Assembly: GCF_014645815.1 (NCBI RefSeq)
Contig: NZ_BMML01000043.1
Coordinates: forward strand, 1-55,580
DNA from: Streptomyces fuscichromogenes
GTDB lineage: Bacteria > Actinomycetota > Actinomycetes > Streptomycetales > Streptomycetaceae
DNA length: 55,580 nucleotides
Direction: 5' to 3'
Under the pieces are notes generated by a model. It ran no database searches, was not told the origin of the DNA, and was given only the letters and a program-made list of their open reading frames with translations. This document shows positions 1 to 8,493 of this stretch, one piece after another; the first letter of the stretch is position 1; each line of letters begins with the position of its first letter. The translations under genes were made by a program, and so were the position numbers.

Positions 1-1551
1 GCCGAGCAGACCGCCCGCAGCCTCCCCACCCCGAACGATCAGGCGAGGGTGCTGACCGAGGTGGCAGGAGCGCTCGCCAAGACCAGTGACCATGGACGGG
101 CCGTCGCGCTGGCCACGGACGCCGAGTACATCGCCCGCACCCTCCACGACAAGGTGTGGGTGCTGACCAAGATTGCCAAGGCCCTGGCCAAGGCTGGTGA
201 GCATGGACGGGCCGAGCAGATGGCCTGGACCCTTCCAGGCCGGTACCAGCGGGTGCGGGCGCTGACTGAGGTGGCCGTGGCGCTGGCCAAGGCTGGTGAG
301 CATGGACGGGCCGAGCAGATGGCCTGGACCCTTCAAGACCGGTACCAGCGGGTGCAGGCGCTGACTGAGGTGGCCGAGGCGCTGGCCGTCGCCGGTGACC
401 ATGACCGGGCCGTCGCGGTGGCCGACGACGCTGAGCGTCTCGCCCGCACCCTCACCGACCCGGACCGGCAGGTGCGGTCGCTGATCCGCGTGACCCAGGT
501 CGCTGGCCGCGAACGGGCTGAGCAGATCGCCCGCACCCTTCCCGAGCCGTACCAGCGGGTGCGGGCGCTGACTGAGGTGGCCGTGGCGCTGGCCGATGCC
601 GGTGACCATGAACGGGCCATCGTGGTGGCCAACGATGCCGGCCAGATTGCCCGCGCCGAATATGACCCGCACGCGCAGGTGGCGGACCTGGCCAAGGTGT
701 TCGTCGCGCTGGCCAAGGCCGGTGATCATAGACGGGCCGTGGTGGTGGCCAGCGAAGCCGCGGAGCTCGCCCGCACCCTCCCTCGGTTGTACCAGCAGGT
801 GTTCGCACTGACCGCGGTGGCCGTAGCGTTGGCCGAAGCAAGTGATCACGGACAGGCCATCCTGGTGGCCGACGAAGCCGCGGAGCTCGCCCGCGCCCTC
901 TCTGACCCGAACCAACAGGTGCGAGCGCTGGTTGAGTTGGCAGGAGTGCTGGCCGATGCCGGTGATCGTGACCGGGCCGCTGTGGCTGCCGGCAAAGCAG
1001 AGCAGATCTCCCGCACCTTCTCGGACTCGTACTCGCGGGCAAGGGCGCTGATTAAGGTGGCCGTGGCGCTGGCCGATGCCGGTGATCACGGCCGGGCCGT
1101 GGTGGTGGCCGGTGACGCCGCGGAACTCGCCCGCACCGTACCCGACCCAGACCATCAGGTGCGAGCGCTGACTGAGGTGGCGAGAGTGCTGGCCGATGCT
1201 GGTGATCGTGACCGGGCCGTGGTGGTGGCCGGCGATGCCGAGCAGATCGCCTGCACCCTCACCGACAAGGCAACCCAGGCACGGGTGCTGACTGAGGTGG
1301 CCAGGCTGCTGGCCCAGGCCGATGGCCATGAACGAGCCGAGCGTCTCGCCCTCTCCCTCACCGACCCGCACCAGCAGGCGCGAGCGCTGACCCAAGTGGC
1401 CGGGGAAGTCGGTCTGCCGCGAGCTGAGCACTTGTTGGCGAAGGCATTCGCGCTAGGGCCGTGGACGACGCCCCTGCCCGTGTTGGCAAAGATCTCCCCG
1501 CAGGAGGCGCTCCGAGTCGTTGACGCGGTGTACCCAGACGATCCTTCATGA
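1..1551 (+). CDS. 40-residue helical-repeat protein, 5' end outside window
   Basis: The reading frame is open from base 1, so the start lies upstream. About a dozen tandem repeats fill the sequence with an exact 120-bp (40-residue) period. Each repeat looks like ALTEVAVALADAGDHDRA followed by a second helix ending near AEQIARTL. Two amphipathic helices per unit suggest a TPR-like superhelix, usually a protein-protein scaffold. In Streptomyces such arrays often form the C-terminal part of large signalling proteins, but no catalytic domain is visible here. One unit near residues 160-175 is shortened. The repeats are very similar at DNA level, so recent expansion is likely. The gene converges on the LysM/BTAD gene with about 75 bases between stops. 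Function unknown. Confidence 0.75.
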   Translation, partial: AEQTARSLPTPNDQARVLTEVAGALAKTSDHGRAVALATDAEYIARTLHDKVWVLTKIAKALAKAGEHGRAEQMAWTLPGRYQRVRALTEVAVALAKAGEHGRAEQMAWTLQDRYQRVQALTEVAEALAVAGDHDRAVAVADDAERLARTLTDPDRQVRSLIRVTQVAGRERAEQIARTLPEPYQRVRALTEVAVALADAGDHERAIVVANDAGQIARAEYDPHAQVADLAKVFVALAKAGDHRRAVVVASEAAELARTLPRLYQQVFALTAVAVALAEASDHGQAILVADEAAELARALSDPNQQVRALVELAGVLADAGDRDRAAVAAGKAEQISRTFSDSYSRARALIKVAVALADAGDHGRAVVVAGDAAELARTVPDPDHQVRALTEVARVLADAGDRDRAVVVAGDAEQIACTLTDKATQARVLTEVARLLAQADGHERAERLALSLTDPHQQARALTQVAGEVGLPRAEHLLAKAFALGPWTTPLPVLAKISPQEALRVVDAVYPDDPS

Positions 1552-1625
1552 GCCGCGAAGAGCGCCGCCACGGCTCAGACCGTGAATGCGCTTCTACACC
1601 CGCCTGTGTATCACTCGTCAGGCAG

Positions 1626-4600
1626 CTACAGGGCCTTGCGCGCAGCCCCGCCCGAAGCGTTCAGGAGCTCGTGGATGAGCTGCGAGGTCTCGATCTCCAG
1701 GGAACAGTCCAACGCGCGGTTGACCTGCTGGACACGGGAGATCGCTGTATGCAGCCCTTGCCGGTTCCCGGCCGCGTGCTCGATCCGTAGCCAGTCCCGG
1801 TACAGGAGCTCTGCCGTGTCGTCGACTTCGAGACCGGTCGCGATGGCCTGCCGGGCGGCACTCAGGTCATGGTGCGCACCGGCAGGCGTGCGGTAGGTGG
1901 CCACGGTGTGCGCCACGTCGATGATGCGCGTGACCATGTCCTGCAGGTGCGGCTCAGCCCAGGGGAGCGGCTTGCCCCCGAACGGACGGCCGCGGACCAG
2001 GGCGAGCGCCTTCTCCAGATCGGTGAGACCTGAGGGTCCCAGCGGCAGAGCGCGTTCGACGAGCTGCAGGAAGCGAGTCCAGTCACAGCGCACCCCGGGA
2101 GCGAGCCGGTACGGGTCCTCCCCGGAACTGCGGCGCGGCACGTAGGGGTTGCCGGTGGGGTCGTTGCCCAGGGACCGGCGCAGGCCCTGCATGCGCGCGT
2201 TGAGGGTGCTCGTCGACCAGGGGCTGACGGGGTCCATGTCGTAGCACAGTACGTCCGCGCTCCGGCCCGGCCGGAAGAACAGCAGCGCCGCGAGCTGGGC
2301 CATCCTCGGGCCGTGGCCGGTGTTGTCGACATCGGTCACTTCGAGGGGACCCAGCACCCTGATTTCTGGGGCATGCAGGTCACGCGTCTCGCACTCAGCC
2401 CCGCCGGGCGGCGCGCCGTCAGTGGCAGCAGGGTCGGTGTCGGCTTCGGTGCCCGCGCGGCTCTCGGCGCGCGGGGCCGCGGGCACTGAGGGGGACGGCT
2501 CGTGCTCATCCTTAGCCTCCGCCGCCGGCGCGGCGGTGGGCAGGAGACGCAGTCCCGACGGATCGGTGGTAGCGGCGAGCAAGGCAGGGAAGACCTCGCC
2601 GCTCACGTCTGCTGCCGCCACCTCGGGGGGAGGTGCGGTCGTCTTGGGATCGGCGGCCGCCGCAGGTGCGAGCGGCTGCACCGTGTTGGCCTCATCCGGG
2701 ACGTCCTGCCACGGGCCCTCTGCCGGGTGTGCCGGCTGCGCGGACACGTGCAGTGCCGTGGTGATCTGAAGGTATGAGGCGTGCTCCAGGCGCTGCACTG
2801 TGATCTCGGTGCCAGCGGAATCGAGATGCTGCGGTTCGCTGACCGAGGCGTTGAGGATCTCCGCGTCCGGGAAGTACGCGGCCGCCGAGCTCGCCGGCGC
2901 GATGAGGGTGACGGGGACCGTGCGGGACTTGTCGATGATGTCGGCGAACTGCCAGGCCAAGTCGGCGTCCAGAGATGACGCGCACAGCAGCAGGTAGGGC
3001 TGGCGGCTGGTCTCCGGCATCTGATGCGCCTCCAGCAGGCGTTCGCCAACGTCGCGGAGCGCGTGCGCGGCCTGCCGCATGTGGGCAATGCGCGCGGTGG
3101 GCAGCAACTGCGGCAGGTCCTCTCCGAAACCGATCGTGACGATCTCGACCTCGCCGGCCCACGGGCTCATCCCGAGTTCCAGAGCGAGCGAGGTGCAGAC
3201 CTCGGTGATGTGGACCGGATTGCCGTCCAGCAGCAGGGCGGGCAGCCGGGCGAGGTTGAGCAGCAGCAGGTCACCCGCTGCGGTGCTGCCGATCGTGACC
3301 AGCCCGGGGTACGGGGCCGGTACGTTGCGAGCGGCGTCCTCGTCCAGGAGGACGGCGCCGGAGTCCAGGACCCACCAGCCGCCTTCTCCGGACGCGAAGG
3401 GCGCAGGCGGATCGTGGGCCAGGTCCTCGGGCAGTACCTCGACGGTTCGCGCGCCAATTCGCGCGGCCCGCAGCGGCGGCAGGGCCGCGGACTCGTCCGA
3501 CGCGAGCTGGTGGGCGAGGGTCCGCAGTGCTACGTCCAGCCGGACGGCTCCGCCCGGTTCGGCGGCCGCCGCCAACGTGGCCTCGGCAGGAGAGGTCTCT
3601 GCCGCGATCGCGATCGTCTCGCCGGGCCGGCGGCGGCGGCGCTGCAGTGTCCGCCGCAGAGCGAGAGCACCAGTGACAGCGGCGGCCAGAAGGGCACCGG
3701 CACCGAGCGCGGTGCGCAAGTCCAGCGGGCCGTCGGCCGGTGCCGATGTCGGCGACGGTGCGGTTGCGGGGGAGGAGGCCGCAGAGCCCGACTCCGACGC
3801 CGGAGGTGATGCGGGTGCGGAGGCGCTGGTGCTGGGCTGAGGCGTCGCGGTTGCCGTTTCCGAGGGGGAGTCCTGCTGCTGCCCGGGCTGTTCAGCTGGC
3901 CGACTACTCGGCACGCTGGGAGCCGACGACTTCGGCGCGGTGGTGTGGCCCCCGGGAGTCTGCTCACCCCCGCTGCTCGGCGCCTGCTCGGTGCCCGGCT
4001 GCTGGGCGCTCGGGGGAGCGGTCTCCGGGTCCTGGCTGTCGTCTCCCTCTCCGGTGCCCGTGCCGAGGGGCGGCTCGGTCCGATCGGGCTCAGCAACGGG
4101 CACGGTGATCTGCTGCCCCGGATAGATCATGTCCGGGTCGGTGATTTCGGGGAGGCCGTGTGGCTGTGGCCTGCCCTTGCTGGCGTCGAACAGCTCTTGC
4201 CAGGCGCCGCCGTCGCCGAGTTCGTCCTGCGCGATCTTCGACAGGTAGTCGCCCGCGTGGACCGTGACGACGTGCTCGCCCCCCTCGCCGACGGCCGCAG
4301 GCTCCCTGCCGAACTGCGTACGCACCCCTGGCGCCGTCCCCGCGGTGTCGGGCATCTGAAGCTGCCAGCCGGGCTGGAGGAAGCTGTTCGCACGGAAGAC
4401 CGTCCCGTCAACCATGGTGTGGCCCTCGTTCAGGTCGGCGATCTCCCGCCACCGCTCGCCGTCCCCCAGCTCGTGCTTGGCGATGCCCCACAGGCTCTCC
4501 GCAGGCCGCGTCTCGCGCACCGTGTACACCGGTCGCGACGTCGACGTCCTCGCGCCGGCTGGCGAGGACTGCTCGGTCTGGGTGGCCGAAGGGTGGGCTG

Positions 4601-5042
4601 TCTGGCCGGGGATGCGGGCTGCGGAGGTGGCCGGCGCGGCCTGGGCAGACGAGGCGAGGGCTGAACTCGTGGGCAGCAGCACGAGGATGCTGCCGATCAG
4701 AAGGGCGGCGGCGCGCTGGGAGGCGCCCAGGCCGCGCGGGGCGTGCCAGGTCCGGCCGCGCAGCTGGGCGACCAGCTCGCGTACGGCGCAGAACGCGAAC
4801 TGCGCCCACCCGGTCCAGCCCACCACAACGAGCAGCAGCAGGAACGCCGCGCCGGTGTCCTGCCGGTCGAGCAGGTGCGTGACGTCGTCGTGGGTGGACG
4901 CCCAGATGATGGGGGTGACCCAGGCGAGCAGCAGTGGCAGACCGCCGACCGCACAGGCCAGCACCAGCAGACTCACTACGGCCTTGAGTAGCCGGGCCAG
5001 GGTGCGGACCGCCGCCGCGGCGGGGGAGGGGGTGGTGCGCAT
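1626..5042 (-). CDS. Membrane LysM / BTAD-domain protein at end of Tad locus
   Basis: The product is 1138 residues. Three membrane segments lie near residues 14-46, 58-82 and 107-128. Two LysM peptidoglycan-binding modules follow (about 172-232 and 259-313), then a Pro/Ser/Thr-rich linker to about 435, another membrane segment (about 441-465), and a C-terminal bacterial transcriptional activation domain (BTAD) from about 892 to the end. The start ATG overlaps the stop of the TadG-like gene as TGATG, so translation is probably coupled. LysM binds cell wall glycans and BTAD is known from SARP regulators, where it follows a DNA-binding domain. The short segment before BTAD resembles a degenerate OmpR-type winged helix. 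The combination recurs in Streptomyces Tad loci; a role in anchoring or sensing the pilus is inference. Confidence 0.8.
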   Translation of the reverse strand: MRTTPSPAAAAVRTLARLLKAVVSLLVLACAVGGLPLLLAWVTPIIWASTHDDVTHLLDRQDTGAAFLLLLVVVGWTGWAQFAFCAVRELVAQLRGRTWHAPRGLGASQRAAALLIGSILVLLPTSSALASSAQAAPATSAARIPGQTAHPSATQTEQSSPAGARTSTSRPVYTVRETRPAESLWGIAKHELGDGERWREIADLNEGHTMVDGTVFRANSFLQPGWQLQMPDTAGTAPGVRTQFGREPAAVGEGGEHVVTVHAGDYLSKIAQDELGDGGAWQELFDASKGRPQPHGLPEITDPDMIYPGQQITVPVAEPDRTEPPLGTGTGEGDDSQDPETAPPSAQQPGTEQAPSSGGEQTPGGHTTAPKSSAPSVPSSRPAEQPGQQQDSPSETATATPQPSTSASAPASPPASESGSAASSPATAPSPTSAPADGPLDLRTALGAGALLAAAVTGALALRRTLQRRRRRPGETIAIAAETSPAEATLAAAAEPGGAVRLDVALRTLAHQLASDESAALPPLRAARIGARTVEVLPEDLAHDPPAPFASGEGGWWVLDSGAVLLDEDAARNVPAPYPGLVTIGSTAAGDLLLLNLARLPALLLDGNPVHITEVCTSLALELGMSPWAGEVEIVTIGFGEDLPQLLPTARIAHMRQAAHALRDVGERLLEAHQMPETSRQPYLLLCASSLDADLAWQFADIIDKSRTVPVTLIAPASSAAAYFPDAEILNASVSEPQHLDSAGTEITVQRLEHASYLQITTALHVSAQPAHPAEGPWQDVPDEANTVQPLAPAAAADPKTTAPPPEVAAADVSGEVFPALLAATTDPSGLRLLPTAAPAAEAKDEHEPSPSVPAAPRAESRAGTEADTDPAATDGAPPGGAECETRDLHAPEIRVLGPLEVTDVDNTGHGPRMAQLAALLFFRPGRSADVLCYDMDPVSPWSTSTLNARMQGLRRSLGNDPTGNPYVPRRSSGEDPYRLAPGVRCDWTRFLQLVERALPLGPSGLTDLEKALALVRGRPFGGKPLPWAEPHLQDMVTRIIDVAHTVATYRTPAGAHHDLSAARQAIATGLEVDDTAELLYRDWLRIEHAAGNRQGLHTAISRVQQVNRALDCSLEIETSQLIHELLNASGGAARKAL

Positions 5043-5494
5043 CAATTTCCTTCTGGAGCGGTGACGCCGTGCAGGAGGGTCGCCGTGCCGTGGCCGGTCA
5101 CCGACAACGAGCCGATCCCGACCGCCGACAGGAACGAGGTGGCGTACGAGCCGGTGACCGTGACCGTGAGGGTCTTGCCGTCGCCGGACACGCTGACCGT
5201 GCCGGTGGCGCCGGCGGAGCGCAGGTAGGACTGGGCTGCGGCGGAAGCGGCCTGCGGGTCGACGACGATCGCCTTCCCGCTGATCGCGTCGGCGGGATCG
5301 ATGGCCTGCCCGCCGGCCCGGGCGGCTTCGCCGGCGACGTAGTCGGCGCGCTCGGTGGCCCGCATCTTGCCGCCGCCGTCGACGGCGACGCCGATGATCC
5401 CGATGAGGGCGACGACGCAGATGGCGACGAACACGGTGACAGCGCCCCGGTCGTCGAGCCGAGCCCGGCGAAGGCCGAGTTGAGGGAAGATCAT
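5042..5494 (-). CDS. TadG-like pilus assembly / minor pilin protein
   Basis: The 150-residue product has a short basic N-terminus ending DDRGAVTVFVAI, one long hydrophobic helix (about 18-42) and a small soluble domain with beta-type sequence. This is the layout of the TadE/TadG pseudopilin family, inserted in the cytoplasmic membrane. The motif DRGAVTVFVA is typical of the Streptomyces TadG-type proteins encoded in flp loci. The conserved Glu at position 5 of the hydrophobic segment is missing. It is translationally coupled on both sides by TGATG overlaps. Confidence 0.75.
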   Translation of the reverse strand: MIFPQLGLRRARLDDRGAVTVFVAICVVALIGIIGVAVDGGGKMRATERADYVAGEAARAGGQAIDPADAISGKAIVVDPQAASAAAQSYLRSAGATGTVSVSGDGKTLTVTVTGSYATSFLSAVGIGSLSVTGHGTATLLHGVTAPEGN

Positions 5495-5955
5495 CAGTCA
5501 CCCCGCTGCCGGTACTGGTCCACCACCGAGGTCGCCGACGCCGTCAGCGTCTTCGCCCCGGGAACGCCGGGAAGCAGGAGGTCGGACAGGTTGACCGTGC
5601 AGACCACGGTCGCGGTGACCGTGCCGACCTGCCCCACCGGCACACTGAGGCCGCTCGTGTTGATGCTGACCTGGGTCGACGCGCACGTGATGCCCTGATC
5701 ATTGAGGGACTCGGCGGCCGCCGCCCGGGCGGCGCTCTGGGCGGCGTCGGCGGTGCGGTGGATGGATGCCTCGCGCGCCGCGTCCTCGGCCGCAGCGTCG
5801 ATCTTCGCGCCCGAGGTGACGATCCTGCCGCCCGCGATCGCCATACACAGGAGCATGATCAACGCCGGGAGGACGATCGCCGCTTCAATGGCGGCACTGC
5901 CCTCGTCGCTGCGCAGCCTGCGTGCCCAACGGGCCACTGATCGCACGTGCTTCAC
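5494..5955 (-). CDS. TadE-family pseudopilin
   Basis: Start is GTG at 5955, which overlaps the upstream stop as GTGA. The product is 153 residues with a basic N-terminus, the motif GSAAIEAAIVLPAL and a single membrane helix (about 18-42), then a soluble domain. The Glu after the processing-like Gly-Ser is the pilin Glu5 used for assembly and methylation, which supports a TadE minor pilin. It is one of three consecutive TadE/G-like genes and the only one with a clear Glu5 equivalent. Confidence 0.8.
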   Translation of the reverse strand: MKHVRSVARWARRLRSDEGSAAIEAAIVLPALIMLLCMAIAGGRIVTSGAKIDAAAEDAAREASIHRTADAAQSAARAAAAESLNDQGITCASTQVSINTSGLSVPVGQVGTVTATVVCTVNLSDLLLPGVPGAKTLTASATSVVDQYRQRGD

Positions 5956-6377
5956 CCTCCGGGGACGGTCCAGCGCTCCACCGGGCCGGACGCCGACTGC
6001 GTGATCGTGAGGCCCGGGACACCCGGGATCATCGACAGGGCCGTGCCGGACACCTGGACGCGCACCCGCTGCCCGGTACTGCTCGCGGCGACGCTGTAAC
6101 CGCTCAGGCTGTCCCCCGCGGTGCGGCCCAGCACGCTGCGCGCCTGGGCGGCGCCGTCGGCGGGGCTCGACTGGTAGGCACGCGCGGCGGTCAGGCCCTC
6201 GCGGGCAGCCGTGAGGGCGATCTGCCGTGCGTAGTACCACATGGAGGCCTGGATGACGGCGACGGTGGCGAGCAGCACGAACGGGAACACGATCGCCATC
6301 TGGATGGATGTGTCCCCGCGGTCATCATGCCAGCGCCGCCCCTGCCACCAGTCCGTCAGCCGCGTGGGGGGTCTCAT
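5952..6377 (-). CDS. TadE-like pseudopilin
   Basis: ATG at 6377 forms a TGATG overlap with the flp stop; a GTG one codon upstream is a less likely start. The 141-residue protein begins with a basic region ending DDRGDTSIQMAIVFPFVL, the TadE signature with Gln where Glu is normal. One membrane helix lies near residues 24-50 and the rest is a small extracytoplasmic domain. It probably acts as a minor pilin or assembly factor of the Tad pilus. Confidence 0.75.
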   Translation of the reverse strand: MRPPTRLTDWWQGRRWHDDRGDTSIQMAIVFPFVLLATVAVIQASMWYYARQIALTAAREGLTAARAYQSSPADGAAQARSVLGRTAGDSLSGYSVAASSTGQRVRVQVSGTALSMIPGVPGLTITQSASGPVERWTVPGG

Positions 6378-6616
6378 CACAGGCCGCTGAGCTTGCCGTT
6401 GTACTTGGCGATCACCACGGCGATGGTCCCGGCGATCAGGACGGCGCCGGTGACGGCGGCCACCCAGATGATGACGGTCGTGGTGGAGATGTCGCCACGG
6501 TCCGGCCGGCGGGCGGCCTCCTCAAGACCCTCCTGCACGCGCGTAGTCACGCGGAGGACCGCACCGTTGGCGCGTGCCCACACGGCACGGCGGGTGCGGG
6601 CTGCGGTGTACTTCAT
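6377..6616 (-). CDS. flp: Flp-type pilin
   Basis: A 79-residue protein with a basic leader of about 42 residues, the motif RGDISTTTVIIWVAA, then one hydrophobic helix to the C-terminus. This matches the Flp major pilin seen in Streptomyces Tad loci, with processing expected near Gly-Asp. ATG at 6616 is preceded by GAGAGG. The upstream gap (6617-6658) contains CACCAACCCGAC on the transcript strand, the same word used in the leaders of the 31-55 kb region, but no hairpin. A GGAGG-like site plus this gap suggests a separately strong translation start for the most abundant product. No prepilin peptidase gene is in the window. Confidence 0.8.
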   Translation of the reverse strand: MKYTAARTRRAVWARANGAVLRVTTRVQEGLEEAARRPDRGDISTTTVIIWVAAVTGAVLIAGTIAVVIAKYNGKLSGL

Positions 6617-6658
6617 GTTCCGGTACCTCTCTTGAGCGTTGAACGAGTCGGGTTGGTG

Positions 6659-7543
6659 TCAGACGGTCAGCATGCGGATCACCGCGGGGAAGGCCATCAG
6701 CAGCATCACCAGGACGGCCAGGAGGGCCCCCGGGGCGGTCATTTTTTCGCTGGCCGTGTTCGCCTCGGCGGCCTGATCAGCGAGGAGTTCGGCGTTGAGG
6801 GCAGCGGTACGGGCCCGCAGCGCCTTGTAGACCGCGGCGCCGTCGGTGGCCGAGCCCCGCATGATGTCGGCGACGTCGTCCAGGACGGGCAGGTTGTACT
6901 CGGCGGCCAGTTCGGTGAGCGCCTGGTACGGGGGGATCTTCTCCAGCCGAGCCCGGCGCAGCGCACCCTGCAGATACAGGAAAGGCCAGCCCTCGCCGAC
7001 CGCGGCGGCCTTCTCCAGTGCCTCGGCGGGGCCGGCGTCGGCGGCCCGCTTGAGCGCGACCAGGTCGAGGTAGGCGGACAGCGCGTGCGCGAATTCCTCC
7101 CTCGCCCGCTTGGCCTGGTCCCGCACGGACAGATCCGGGGTGATGAACAGCAGCGCCGCAAGGATGAGCCCGACGACGCCGGGCACGTAGAACGGGAGGC
7201 CCACGCCCGCGATGATCCACGGGATCGTCGCGATCACCGGGCAGAGCAGGCCCAGGGCGGCGAGCGCGGTCTTCTTGAGCATGAACTGGCCCGGCCTCTG
7301 GCCCAGCAGGGCCAGGTTCGTGGTGGGGACCCGTACGCCCGGCAGACGTTCGAGGCGGGCCAGCAGCCACCGCCCCCACACCTCGTCGCGGTCCAGTTCC
7401 GGCTCGGGCATCGTCAGCGTCGCCGGGGCACTCCGCGTGAGGGCCGGGCCCAACGCGGGCTGTGGCTGAAGGAGTTCCCGGATCAGCAGCGCGAAGCCGG
7501 CGCCGACCGTACCGCCGGTGAGCACAACGGGGATCAGATTCAC
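6659..7543 (-). CDS. tadC: TadC inner-membrane pilus assembly protein
   Basis: Start GTG at 7543 overlaps the tadB stop as GTGA. The 294-residue protein has an N-terminal membrane segment, a pair of membrane segments near residues 100-155, a T2SSF-like cytoplasmic domain with the ALKRAADAGPAEALEKA region, and a C-terminal membrane helix ending VMLLMAFPAVIRMLTV. This is the usual TadC layout. TadB and TadC form the inner-membrane platform that couples TadA ATP hydrolysis to pilin extraction. Confidence 0.85.
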   Translation of the reverse strand: MNLIPVVLTGGTVGAGFALLIRELLQPQPALGPALTRSAPATLTMPEPELDRDEVWGRWLLARLERLPGVRVPTTNLALLGQRPGQFMLKKTALAALGLLCPVIATIPWIIAGVGLPFYVPGVVGLILAALLFITPDLSVRDQAKRAREEFAHALSAYLDLVALKRAADAGPAEALEKAAAVGEGWPFLYLQGALRRARLEKIPPYQALTELAAEYNLPVLDDVADIMRGSATDGAAVYKALRARTAALNAELLADQAAEANTASEKMTAPGALLAVLVMLLMAFPAVIRMLTV

Positions 7544-8493
7544 GGGATGGCTCCTTCCGGCTCCCGGGCGATGATCGGCAGGTCCGGCTCGGGAGCAGGT
7601 GCGGGCAGCCGGACGGCGCTGGCTGGGTCGGTGACCAGGAAGCGGGGGATGCGGCGGAAGTGGCCCAGCTGCCGCATCAGGGCGAGCACGCCGACGAATC
7701 CCGCCGTCAGGAAAGCCAGAACGAGCTGTCCTAGGAGCGTGGAGTACGGCTTCGTGTAACTGGGAACGAAGAAGCCCGCGACCACCACGCCGACGGTGAT
7801 GATGGTCATCCACCGCACCGTCGTCCTCGGTTTGGCCCGGTCGGCCTCGATGGCGCGCTTTCGGGCGACCTCCTCGCGGACGGTGTTCGACAGGTCCTCC
7901 AGCGCCTGAGCCAGGCCCGGGCCACGGTCGTTGACCGAGAGGATGAGCGCGGCGGTCACCTTGTCCGCGGTGACGTCGTCCAGTTCGTCGGCGAACGCAC
8001 GGAGCGCTCCCTCAGGGCGCCACCCCAGGCGCAGCCGGTCGGACAGGCTGACGATCTGGGGGGCCAGTGCGTCCGGTGCCCCCTGACGGCTGGTGATCAT
8101 CGCCTGTTCCAGGCCCATGCCCAGGCGCAGCAGGCCGGCCAGCCGCTGCGTCCACTCACTCAGGCCCTCCAGCTGCCCGATCCGGTCCTTGGCCATCTGC
8201 GCGGGGGTGATCAGCCACGGCACCCCGACGACGGCCGCGCCGAGCAGGGCGCCGCCGACGAAGTTCCCCGAGACGAGCCACACGACCACGAAGACCACGA
8301 CGGCCGCGATGCTGAGGGTTCGCCGACGCAGCCGGGCGTCCTCGCTCTGAGGGTGCGAACTGTGCAATGCCGCCTGCCAGCGCCGGCGCAGCGGGGCCCG
8401 GCGTGGAGCCGTGGTGCCCACGAGACCCGTGATGACGCCGATCAGCCCGCCGACCACGGCCATGCCGCTGAGCAGCGCGAACAGCAGGATCAT
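7540..8493 (-). CDS. tadB: TadB inner-membrane pilus assembly protein
   Basis: ATG at 8493 overlaps the tadA stop as ATGA; longer in-frame extension lies inside tadA and is rejected. The 317-residue product starts with a membrane helix (MILLFALLSGMAVVGG), has a pair of helices near residues 65-115, a T2SSF domain containing LSEWTQRLAGLLRLGMGLEQA and a C-terminal membrane pair. The position immediately after the ATPase gene and the domain order fit TadB. Confidence 0.85.
   Translation of the reverse strand: MILLFALLSGMAVVGGLIGVITGLVGTTAPRRAPLRRRWQAALHSSHPQSEDARLRRRTLSIAAVVVFVVVWLVSGNFVGGALLGAAVVGVPWLITPAQMAKDRIGQLEGLSEWTQRLAGLLRLGMGLEQAMITSRQGAPDALAPQIVSLSDRLRLGWRPEGALRAFADELDDVTADKVTAALILSVNDRGPGLAQALEDLSNTVREEVARKRAIEADRAKPRTTVRWMTIITVGVVVAGFFVPSYTKPYSTLLGQLVLAFLTAGFVGVLALMRQLGHFRRIPRFLVTDPASAVRLPAPAPEPDLPIIAREPEGAIP

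Noticed and set aside
1..1551. Regular 120-bp repeats considered as a CRISPR or satellite array
   Set aside because: Units are continuous, in frame and code for amphipathic helices; there are no unique spacers.
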